Shown one piece after another: positions 35,201-44,606 of a DNA stretch of 64,000 nucleotides. This DNA comes from Mesorhabditis belari (lineage: Eukaryota > Nematoda > Chromadorea > Rhabditida > Rhabditidae). Each line of letters begins with the position of its first letter. Positions within the stretch are counted from its first letter, which is position 1. The notes beneath the pieces are model-generated. The model worked only from the letters and a program-made list of their open reading frames with translations. It did not search any database and was not told the origin of the DNA. A program made the position numbers and the translations under genes. Where the stretch lies: assembly GCA_958450365.1 (NCBI GenBank), contig CAUEEP010000368.1, positions 1-64,000 of the forward strand, written 5' to 3'.

Positions 35201-35967
35201 GTCATGATCGAGAAATCGATAGCAGCAACTGAAAAAGTGAAAGTGGAGTTTGAATCTATTAAACTTACATAGTAGAATCATCTTTGGACCGAAACGATCA
35301 GCAATATAGCCAGAAATGGCAATGGTGACCAATCCACCATAGAATGTGGCCGAAAATAGAAGTGATTGCATTGAGGAACTCCAAAGGAGAGGACCCTAAA
35401 TGAAAGACAATGATCTTTTAAAGGTTTGAGAAATGTAAAAGCATTAAAGCTATTGGGTTGGGGAGTATGAAATGGCGGCGCCTTCGGACGAATTTTTGAA
35501 AAAAAAACTAAACCATCACTTTTTGCTAATAAAAATTGAAGTTTTGTTGATTATAAACCAAAATTTCATCCCAATCTGATGCACAGTTTTTGAGAAATGG
35601 AAATGGAGATGCTAAAGGTCGATTTTTTTCGTCCGAAGACGCCGCCATTTCCTACTCTTCAACCGAATATAACCAAAACTCACCCCATATCCATCCTCTT
35701 TCGCGGACACTTCATCGTATCTCCGATAACACGTCCCACTCGGTTCCACTTGTTGACTCGTATTCGATAAAGTTGCAGGCTTAGCATTTGCAGTTGTGTT
35801 TACCTAAATCGACTTTAAAATCAACTCGAATATCAATCACAAACCATACACGTCACTCCCATACTCAGATTTACTCTCATTGAAACCGTCGCATAAAGTC
35901 CAATCATTAACAAAAGACAGATTCGTAATCGATGTGATTTCAACGAGAATAGCGATGGATGAGACAT
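32272..35967 (-). CDS. Transporter 1: MFS anion transporter, SLC17 type
   Basis: Thirteen exons, read on the minus strand, give 486 residues without a stop: 35967-35845, 35803-35684, 35395-35269, 35228-35125, 34714-34619, 34321-34240, 33789-33653, 33610-33458, 33419-33287, 32980-32888, 32849-32698, 32454-32367, 32324-32272. Family signs: N-terminal RVNLSMGVTCMV, an N-glycosylation site VNTT in the first extracellular loop, GYIADRFGPK (MFS loop 2-3 motif), WFPPSEKST, ISEEERIYIE, VPWRELLFGK...AFLPTY, and the EWAK tail. Length matches SLC17 proteins (480-510). Such proteins carry phosphate, sialic acid, urate or glutamate. The substrate here is unknown. AATAAA lies just past the stop (32268-32263). 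Introns hold MITEs at 34340 and 35453 and a dispersed repeat at 32490. Confidence 0.9.
32490..32685. repeat. Dispersed repeat of about 195 bp, copy 2
   Basis: Same orientation and sequence as 24640-24838, here in an intron of transporter 1. Confidence 0.75.
34340..34570. mobile_element. 231-bp palindromic MITE, copy 2
   Basis: In intron 5 of transporter 1. Ends C(A)CTATTGGACAATG and CATTGTCCAGTACTG, TA duplications. Confidence 0.85.
35453..35667. mobile_element. Short element with TTGGGTTGGGGAG-type ends in intron 2 of transporter 1
   Basis: Starts TTGGGTTGGGGAGTATGAAA and ends in a diverged complement. About 215 bp, with inner arms GGCGGCGCCTTCGGACGAA / complement. Related to, but shorter than, the 520-bp elements at 22257 and 39106. 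Confidence 0.6.
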
Positions 35968-37543
35968 TTTCAGAGAAATATTTGAAAATTTTCAATCTGA
36001 TTTGTTTCTTTATTGTTAAAGAAGACTTTTTGAAGCTCAGCTGTTCTGAAATTGAAAAATATTGTTGATGAAGTACCTAGACAAAGAATTTAATTGTTAT
36101 ATAAGCTCCAGTTTTATCAAGTTTAAAAAAAATTCAAATCTACGAGTATTTTTAGCACAAAAGAGTCAATGAAACATAAAACTATTGATAAAATTTCGCT
36201 TTTACAATGGGTTCATCACGTATTTTGTGGTGAGTGAGTCTAAAAAGGCTGTAGCTAGAAAGAATTTGCATAAATTTTGCGAAAAAAAATGGTCTATTAG
36301 TGCCCTTTGATGACAATTTTATCATTGTCTGATCCAGATAATGATGAAATTGGGATTTCTGATGCAATTGTTCGGCACTTTTCACTCGCACTGATATAAG
36401 CGATAAGGATTATGAGGTCCTTGTGGATATGGTTCAACGTAAAGCGCATTTATCCCGTCTAATGAGATTTCTAGCTAACTAATGAGCACTATCTTAACTA
36501 ATGAACACTATATTACTAATGAGGGGGGTATTAATCGCGGCCGGGTGACCATAAAAAATTTTTACGGCAACCACCTGTTTTTTGATTTTAATATCGCTGA
36601 TTTTATTATAAAAAGAGTAAAAATCACCCGGCTAGAGTGATTTGATGGGTTTACAAATTTTTGGAGACGCTCGCGGCTCGCGTAGTTCATCTACAAGGTA
36701 AGTGCGAAAGTAAAGCAAAAGTCAGGCATTATGTTTTCTTTTTGTTTTCTTAAGACTTTCGATCTACACTTTTGGTTTTTAACATCTCTAAATGCCTTTT
36801 TCCAGATGGAGATTTTATGTTTAGATAATGCAAAAGGCCATCAAAACACCCTAAGCTATCTATTAGAGTGTGCTCCTCTCGAGTAATGCGCTTTCTAAAA
36901 GGCATCTATTTGAGAAAGCTATTTGAATTATAGATTAACAGCTTATTTTTATTGTTTTTTGTGCTTTTTATTTTGTTTTTAAATTTATCTGCAATTAAAA
37001 CTCAATCGATCTAGACTGTGCTGAGGTGTCTGATGAATGACGATCTTGTTTTTCTCCAAGCCTTGCAGCGTCTCCAAAAATTTGTAAACCCATCAAATCA
37101 CTCTAACCGGGTGATTTTTATTCTTTTTATAATAAAATCAGCGATATTAAAATCAAAAAACAGGTGGTTGCCGTAAAAAAATTTTTATGGTCACCCGGCC
37201 GCGATTACCTCCACCTCCCCTTTAATCGAAAATTTATTTTCATTTTTTAAAGTTCAAGATGGATCACAATGATGCCAACATTCAGCCGATTGGCCCTTTT
37301 CCTATTTTGTAAAAGGTGTACCATCAAAGGGTAAATTTCACAAAGCATTGCATTCTATGCCATTCAATACTAAAAAAAACTACATTCTATTTCTAACTGA
37401 TTGAACAATTCGATTCAAAAACAGTGCAATTTTTCTTTTACTGTTGTGAAAACCTTTGATAATTCTGTGTTTTTCAATATTTCATATATAGATAATTTAT
37501 TTTTATTTTTTAAAGTTTAAGATGGATCACAATGATGTCAACA
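35968..37543. other. Spacer between transporters 1 and 2
   Basis: Contains the MITE 36533-37206. It also has a partial copy at 37243-37320 of the last exon and 3' end of transporter 2 (GATGGATCACAATGATG and GATTGGCCCTTTTCC appear in both). An AATAAA for transporter 2 lies at 37501-37496. No gene seen. Confidence 0.6.
36533..37206. mobile_element. 674-bp MITE with long GC-rich inverted ends
   Basis: Arms of about 140 bp beginning AATCGCGGCCGGGTGACCAT are inverted around about 390 bp of loop. The arms end in GTAAACCCATCAAATCACTC / TTTTTGGAGACGCTCG. No coding capacity seen. Confidence 0.85.
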
Positions 37544-40500
37544 TTACGCTGATTGGCCCTTTTCCCATTTTGTAATGTCTGGAATATCTTTTTCAATGCT
37601 TCCTTTTTCATCGGACGATCGATAGACCCATGATTGAACTTTTGCTAAAATTCTTTTTATTTAAATAAACGATTAGAGTTACCTTGCCCATTCAGCACAA
37701 AGTTAACTCCTGATAAAACGTGTAACAGAGATGCAAGAGAAAAGATGATAATCCATTTGTGAGGCCAATTCTAGAATATTTTGATGAGCTATTCAGATTT
37801 TTGGGTCATTTACCATGTATTCAATTAATGAAACTAGAAGTGATCCAAAAATGTTCGCAAAAGTTGAATAAGCTCTTCCAATTGAGGACATTGTGCCTGT
37901 GTAAGGAGGAGCGATTGAAAGAGTTGAAGTGAAGAAACCGGGAATCGCGCAAGAGAATGAGAGACCTGCAACGAATAGTTGAACAGAGTGGATAATTGAA
38001 GTTCATCCAAGAAATAGATCTTTTAAAGGAGGGCCCTGAATTCAGACCGATTCTCACAAAACCAAGTTATCGACATATATACCAGAGCGGTTTGCCATTT
38101 TGCAGCCGATTTTGCAGCCGCACAAAGAGCACCTCGTTCATAGGGACTTTTTAACCAAACCTAGCACAGTCAGCCACTTCTTTAGTCAAGTTCATAGCAA
38201 ACTTCTGCTTACCAATTGCCGTCAAAATCGGCAATGCTAAATACGGTCGTTCGCATGAGGGAATTGTAGCCAATGCCAGGATTGAAAGAGCAATGCCAAA
38301 AGAACCTAAATTTTTTCTTATTCTGTCTTAGCTTTCAATTTACCGATTCCCTGAAAAATTTTCACAGCTTTATTCGAATCAACGAGATTTCTCTGCTTGA
38401 GAAAATCGGAGAGCATCGCCAATGGGATTTTGAGGACAAATTGAGCTACAAACGGGATCATTGTGTAGATACCGTTCTAAATGAAAGATCGTCATTGAAA
38501 AAAAATGTTGTAGGCTATCAGAAGAGTCTCTGATTTAGACTCACGAGATGAATTGGCAGTAGCAAATGATCCTTGAGATATGTAGGAAGAAAAGCTTGCA
38601 AAAGAGTGATCGAGAAGTTGAACGCGAATTGACATCCATAAACGGCACCGGGAACCTTTCCGAACACAAGTTTTCGCCAAGGAACTTTATTCTGATTCTG
38701 CAAAACAATCTTCTCAATGTCATTCCAGATCTCACAAAAGTCATCGATTGCTTCTTTGTTGCCAATTTTCGTTCAATGAATTCCTCTTCATCTTTCGAGA
38801 TCCATTTGTTTTTGCTTGGCGTATTAGAAACAAAAACTTTCCAAATAATTGACCAAATTATGCCATAGATTCCTAAATTTTATTACTATTGTATACTATT
38901 TACTTTAGAAAAGTTGGTCATTTACCGTGTATGTAAAATATGGCAGGCCAGCCGAGGGGAGAAGTGCAAAGAACGGCGACGAGGACAGAGGTCAAACTGG
39001 CTGCTATCTGAAAAATCACCAATGCAATGCAACTCTTATTGGGATAGAATAAAGTTTGAAAATTTTAAAACTTATTCGTATACGTGTTCTTTAATAATCA
39101 ATATATTGGGATGGGGAGAATGAGTCGGCGCCGAAAATCAAAGAAATTTCTAAAACTTATAGCAGACTTTGTCAAATGATATGCGTTTGATATCCGTAGA
39201 AGGGTAACTAATTCTCTACAAAATAATATTTAAAAGAGAACTCAAACAGCGCCTCAACTCAACAAAGGATCATTTTTTCACAAAATCGATAAACTGTCAT
39301 CTAGAGTAAACGGTTGGAGGGATCTTCCTGAAAATTTGGTAACTTATGTAATTGAGTGTGCTCTATCTTTTTATATAAACACCAAAGGAGGTTTATGTGG
39401 AAGAAACTGTTCAAGCAATGAGTCGGACTTTTTGTCATTTTGATTAGCTGTGTTTGGGAATCCATAAAATCCCAAAAAAGAAAAGCTTTGTGGAATCTCT
39501 CAAAAGCCATTTTGTAAAGAAATAGTGGACCATTTTGATGAAACAAAACGTGTATTTAAAGAAGGTTTTATGGGTGCAAAAAGTTTCTTTAAATTTCGGC
39601 GCCGACTCATTCTCCCCAACCCAATATATATATATATAAATAAAGACTCCGTCACGCTTTTGGTGGGCCTGGAGGAAGTCATTTCCTCTTTTCCTCCCAT
39701 CTCAACACTAGAAACTACATCAAAATATCAGACTTTTTGTTTCGTTACTTTTTATTTGGCTTAGCCGTTTTTTTTTCTAAAATCGTGCCCTTACCAGGGA
39801 ACCTTCCCAAGTTACCCGCGAGTTACAATATGAGGTAGGTGCAAAAAGAAAGGCCTGAAAATGTACGTTCAGAAACTGTTTTCAAAAACCGCGAATCGGC
39901 AAAACGGACAAAGTTACAGCCGTTTAAATTTCGAAAAAATGAAGCACACTGATTTTCTGGCACACTGATTTTGCACCTACCTCATATCGTAACTCGCGGG
40001 TAACTTGGGAAGGTTCCCTGGTTAGAAATTCTAAGTTAAAATCGAGGCTGAATCGCGACCCTTTCTGCGGTGCGAGCAGCTATTAGCTCGCCCGCCTTGA
40101 GAGATAACAGGAAGGCATGGCGGAATGGTTAGTCCGCCCGTCCCTAAAGCCAACGCCAGTGTCAAGGGCTCAGGTTCGGCTCTTGGGGGAATTCTTTTCT
40201 CAAAATTTTTTTTTATGGAAACAGATCAACGTTGGGCTGGGTAGAAGGCCTTAGGTGATAGGATAAGAGCGGCTGATAAGAGCCGCCGTCAGATAGCTCT
40301 TATCAGCTTGTTTTACTTAAAACCCAAGATCGATTACTCCAGAAACTGTTAGCCCCAACTGAGGTAACGATAGCTCAAATTACGACTTTTAAGCTCAAAT
40401 TTGCTTTCATCCAGTTACAAATTTGCTCATAAAATCGGTCTAACTTTTATCAGTTTTAAAATTCTTTTACCTGATTTCCTGTTGTATAAATGGCTCCAAG

Positions 40501-41691
40501 TGTCGACTTTTCGTTTGGTGGAAACCAGCGAACTGCCAAGCTATTCAGACAAGGAATTACAAAGCCCTGAATGTGGTTAAAACGTGAATCAAATAAAAAA
40601 TAGGAAACTTAGTTACAAAAGCGATCTAACTTTTATCAGTAAAAGCGAAATTAAGCCAAAGACCTCTCCCATTCCCAGCACAACCCTCGTCCCAAAGTAG
40701 GCCCAATAGGTCTGCTCGGCGAGAAAGGGACCAAGTGCCGACATTATCGACATATCAATCACCGCAACTGGAAATATCAACATTTTCCTCTTAACTTTAT
40801 CAACTCACACATGACAATCATTTTCGGCCCAAAACGATCAGCAAGATATCCAGAAAAGACTGTTGTCATCAATCCGCCCCAGAAACTCGCCGAGAATAAG
40901 AGCCCTTGCATTGAAGGGCTCCAAAGTAGGTGGCCCTAGAAAAAGTGATATTTCGATAAAAATTAAGCCCCATTTACTCCATATCCATCTCTTTTTGCTT
41001 CACTGGCATCTACAGGTCGATAGCATTTCGGATACTCAGCGGTGAAGTTTGAAGAGATTTCGGAAATTCTGACTTCACTAGGTCGTACAAAAGCTGTAGA
41101 ATTAACCTAAGGATTTGACTTTATGATTTAGTTTAATCTAGTGAATTTAGGCAGCATTTTTACAATTGGCTTAAGCCTCTTGGGGATAGGATATCAAGCA
41201 AAATAGGCTAAACCAAGTACTTGGATCTTGCCTTGACTGGGCTAGATCTGGCCCTGAAAATTGGGGTTTAGATTTGTTAGGATTGGCTAAACGAAGTATC
41301 TTTTAGTTGAGCCAGACTGTGACTTGATAACATTAAATTTTGAATCGCTGTTTTACCGATAAAGAGATCCGCCTCTGTTTTAAAGATAAAGAGATCGGGA
41401 TCTATTGTAATCGGGATCTATCGGGATTTATTGTAATTACTTTTACGAAAAAAGAAGCTTGTACACAAAGAAATTCAAATCTGTATAATATTGGATCTTT
41501 GATAAAACAAGGAAATGTAATCATTTTGAATTCAAGTACATCCCACTTGGATTTACCATGCAAGTGATCGCCATCCCTAAACTGATCCTCATCGACGCCA
41601 CCGCAAACAAACCAAACATCATCAGAAAACATATTTTCAGTCGATGAGATTTTAGTGAAAATAGTGGCAAATCAGAAATCTTTTCAGACAT
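37544..41691 (-). CDS. Transporter 2: MFS anion transporter, SLC17 type
   Basis: Thirteen exons give 509 residues: 41691-41557, 41106-40978, 40935-40809, 40767-40664, 40566-40471, 39007-38926, 38872-38736, 38697-38545, 38476-38344, 38305-38213, 37965-37814, 37770-37683, 37644-37544. Exons 3-12 have exactly the lengths and phases of transporter 1. Motifs: MRISLGMAITCM, VNST glycosylation site, GYLADRFGPK, WFPPNEKST, ISKDEEEFIE, VPWRKLVFGK, AFLPTYLKD, and a charged C-terminal tail longer than that of transporter 1. An upstream ATG at 41715 would add eight residues. 41691 aligns with the other paralogues. Intron 5 (1.46 kb) contains two MITEs and a tRNA-like sequence. Substrate unknown. Confidence 0.9.
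39106..39624. mobile_element. TTGGGTTGGGGAGAATG element, copy 2
   Basis: 519 bp, ends TTGGGATGGGGAGAATGAGT / complement, next to CGGCGCCGA, in intron 5 of transporter 2. Same family as 22257-22776, in the opposite orientation judging by interior features. Confidence 0.85.
39792..40023. mobile_element. Palindromic MITE of about 230 bp in intron 5 of transporter 2
   Basis: Arms of about 60 bp: TACCAGGGAACCTTCCCAAG, TTACCCGCGAGTTAC and their complements near 39990-40022. Confidence 0.85.
40111..40193 (+). tRNA. tRNA-like sequence with a variable arm (loop triplet AAA), probable pseudogene
   Basis: 83 bases. A-box TGGCGGAATGG with a perfect 4-bp D stem (GCGG/CCGC), B-box-like GGTTCGGCTC with a fully pairable T stem (TCAGG/CTTGG), and an extra arm between them as in class II tRNAs. 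Only three of five anticodon-stem pairs form, the acceptor stem pairs poorly and the loop reads CTAAAGC. T-runs follow (TTCTTTT, then a T9). Lies antisense in intron 5 of transporter 2. Possibly a decayed tRNA or tRNA-derived repeat. Confidence 0.4.
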
Positions 41692-42184
41692 CTTTTTGAC
41701 TAAAGAAAACTTCAAAAATCATTCAACCTCAAGCAATTCCCGCTTTGAGACTACTCTGTGTCATGCACGGATTTGCATGTTTTCCGCGACTACAAACTAA
41801 ACAAAAAGGTGTGAACTCAATGATATGTGATTTAAAGGTGTTAGGTGTTACATGAAGATCAAACTAAAGGCTTTTTGAGGTTCGGAGTTGAATCTTGAGG
41901 ACACATCAGAATTGGGGTATAGAATTGACGAATGGTAACTTCTTTGATTGATCACGGTTTTAATTTTTAAGTCAGTCTTTCAATAAGATCTAGCTTATCT
42001 CATGTTTTTCATGTTGAATGTAAATCTGTTTTCAAAATGCGCTTATTGGCTTGGAAACGCGAGATACTGAAAAACCAACTAAATACTGGACCTGGTTTTT
42101 AAACGAGTCAAATCGAATTGGTCTAATTTCAAATCCAATCGATCCAATTCGATTGGATTCGAAAAATTTTGGTCCATTTGATTC

Positions 42185-42640
42185 GAAGGCTTTGATCCAG
42201 AAGGCTTTGATCCAGAAGGCTTTGATCCAGAAGGCTTCGATCCAGAAGGCTTCGATCCAGAAGGCTTCGATCCAGAAGGCTTCGATCCAGAAGGCTTCGA
42301 TCCAGAAGGCTTCGATCCAGAAGGCTTCGATCCAGAAGGCTTCGATCCAGAAGGCTTCGATCCAGAAGGCTTCGATCCAGAAGGCTTCGATCCAGAAGGC
42401 TTCGATCCAGAAGGCTTCGATCCAGAAGGCTTCGATCCAGAAGGCTTCGATCCAGAAGGCTTCGATCCAGAAGGCTTCGATCCAGAAGGCTTCGATCCAG
42501 AAGGCTTCGATCCAGAAGGCTTCGATCCAGAAGGCTTCGATCCAGAAGGCTTCGATCCAGAAGGCTTCGATCCAGAAGGCTTCGATCCAGAAGGCTTCGA
42601 TCCAGAAGGCTTCGAACCAATTCGAACCAATTCGAACCAA
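42185..42640. repeat. 15-bp minisatellite, 28 units, plus three 10-bp units
   Basis: GAAGGCTT(C/T)GATCCA repeats without interruption from 42185 to 42604. The first three units have T, the rest C. TTCGAACCAA is then repeated three times at 42611-42640. Because 15 is divisible by three, several frames are open. These ORFs are not evidence of a gene. Lies between transporters 2 and 3. Confidence 0.9.
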
Positions 42641-42848
42641 TTCGATTCAAAGTTTTTCCGTTTTCGGTCTGAAATGTGACGTCAATTTGAATGTCTGTCT
42701 GAAAATTAAATGTTAATTTGTTTTGTTAAATGAGAATTTTTGACGCTACGTTGCTTTCCTATTGGCGTCGTCGTTATCGCGTCGCGTAATTGCTCTCTTT
42801 TTAACTGCAAAATAATTTTTCTTGTCAGTTTTTATCTTTTAAGCATTA

Positions 42849-43352
42849 ATAGTTGATAATTTGTGTAGATTTTAGACTTTTAAGCGCCATATGACGACGA
42901 ATACATTAATTTGCTCCAACTTCTATTCTGGACGTCCTCAGTTGTTCAAATTTCGCTAATTCTTGACACTTTTTGTTAAACAATTATTCAATTGTTGTTT
43001 TGTTTAATTGTTAGATATATTTTGTTAACTGTTGGCCAATTGTTATTGCAGTGAAGTTAACCGATAAATTTGCTGACTTAAAAAGAAATGGCACCTTAAA
43101 AAAATTCTATAGCAGACCGAAACTCGATTCGAAATTTTCGATCTGGACCGATTTGAGCCGAGATTTTGTGATTTTCGAACTGAATCGATTCGGTCAATTA
43201 AACAAAACAACAATTGAATAATTGTTTAACAAAAAGTGTCAAGAATTAGCGAAATTTGAACAACTTAGGACGTCCAGAATAGAAGTTAAAGCAAATTACT
43301 GTTCGTCAGATGGCGCTTAAAAGTCTAAAATCTACACAAATTATCAATTATT
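42849..43352. repeat. Inverted repeat with arms of about 160 bp
   Basis: 42849-43013 and 43196-43352 are inverted copies (TTGATAATTTGTGTAGATTT..., ...AATTGAATAATTGTTTAAC). The surrounding DNA is full of TCGATTCG-type short repeats. Probably a non-coding element. No flanking duplication identified. Confidence 0.7.
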
Positions 43353-43457
43353 CGGTCTGGACCAGACCGAATCGATTCGATTCGAAGAAAAAAGCCCGAA
43401 CGACAACCAAGTCTACTAGGTACTATTATAGTTGTTTTCTGATTCAAAGGAAAACAA

Positions 43458-44060
43458 TTTATCAATCATCATAGATCGCTGGACAGCCAGGATTCCCCAA
43501 TTTTATCCTCTCCATGTATCGATTGCATATCGTAACTTTATACAATCCACCCTCGTTAATCACTTCTCGATAATGTCTCAAATATTTACGAAAAGGCCGT
43601 AGAAATCTATCACATGATGAAGCCTGAATTTTGGCAAGCATCTCACCATTTCTTTGACATTTTACGTACACTACTGGACAATGAAATATCATATTTGAAA
43701 AAAGATCGTCACTTTCGCGCGTCTGTAACTCCCTTGTCGTTACCGTATTTCTAAATATTAATATTACCATTGTGTAGCCCTGGAAACGAGCTTTCAGAAA
43801 ACGTATAACACTAATAGTTTAAACTCAAAGACAAGGGAGTTACAGACGCGCGAAAGTGACGATCGTTTTTCAAATATCATATTTCATTGTCCAGTACTGT
43901 ACATCTCTGGTTTTAATTCGATGACTGTACTCTCCGTCAGCACACATTCGATGCAAAATCTTGTCGAATTCTATTTGAGATAAAATGTAGCCGGGGATTT
44001 TCTTTCCATCCGGCAAACGCTCATTGACTCGTTTGAGAAACCACTAAATGTGAAGGGTAC
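43458..44060 (-). pseudogene. Coding-like fragment interrupted by a MITE
   Basis: On the minus strand, removing the MITE at 43669-43899 and one TA joins an open frame that ends at 43458 (CQRNGEMLAKIQASSCDRFL, then RPFRKYLRHYREV, ending GNPGCPAIYDD) to upstream sequence around 43950 (STRFCIECVLTESTVIELKP). A competing frame upstream reads RLPDGKKIPGYILSQIEFDK. No family recognised and no start codon found. It is probably a gene remnant between transporters 2 and 3. Confidence 0.35.
43669..43899. mobile_element. 231-bp palindromic MITE, copy 3
   Basis: Same family as 4643 and 34340, with TA duplications. Inserted in the coding-like fragment 43458-44060. Confidence 0.85.
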
Positions 44061-44072
44061 ATTGGTACTTAT

Positions 44073-44520
44073 TAGGTTAGCCGATAAGTCTTTAGACACT
44101 TTTTTTCAACTAGCGTTTATAAATAAAAAATTCATCAATTGATTTACAATTGGCTTCATTAGAAAGGCCTATTATTTTTCTACAAAATGCTGTAACAGGT
44201 TACATTCTCAAATCACTCACAAAGCAATCGCCACAGCTTTTCCAAATAACATCGGGATATGGAGAAAAGTTTGCAAAGAGCAAGTCCACCAGAATACAAG
44301 CCAGAAGCAGTTTCATCATTCTCACTGTCAGTTACATCAAGAAATCTTTTTACTTGTCTAGACTTGTAAGAATTTCAAAAAAGCTTGTTCAAGCTGAGAT
44401 TTTGGAGAACCGTAATGAGCGATTTGGATCATGTAATTACCCAAATTTTCACTTTGCTGAGTTTTTTGATTTTTTATTTCTAAAAGAAGTGAAAAGTTTA
44501 TTATAAAACAAATAAAGCAT
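44073..44520. mobile_element. Possible mariner-type element with a single recognisable end
   Basis: Starts TTAGGTTAGCCGATAAGTCT, a mariner-like terminus after TA. No matching right end was found. A 118-codon frame (44150-44506) has no recognised domain. Confidence 0.35.
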
Positions 44521-44606
44521 TCCTAGCTAATTTTACTTTAAAGCTCGTTTACCCAATATTGGGCTAAGTAATTAAAAAATAAGTAAAAGAACAAATGTCA
44601 AATGAA

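Noticed and set aside
42032..42716. Four long overlapping ORFs (up to 221 codons) on both strands
   Set aside because: They only exist because a 15-bp repeat lacks stop codons. Peptides are pure repeats such as ASIQK and EAFWI.
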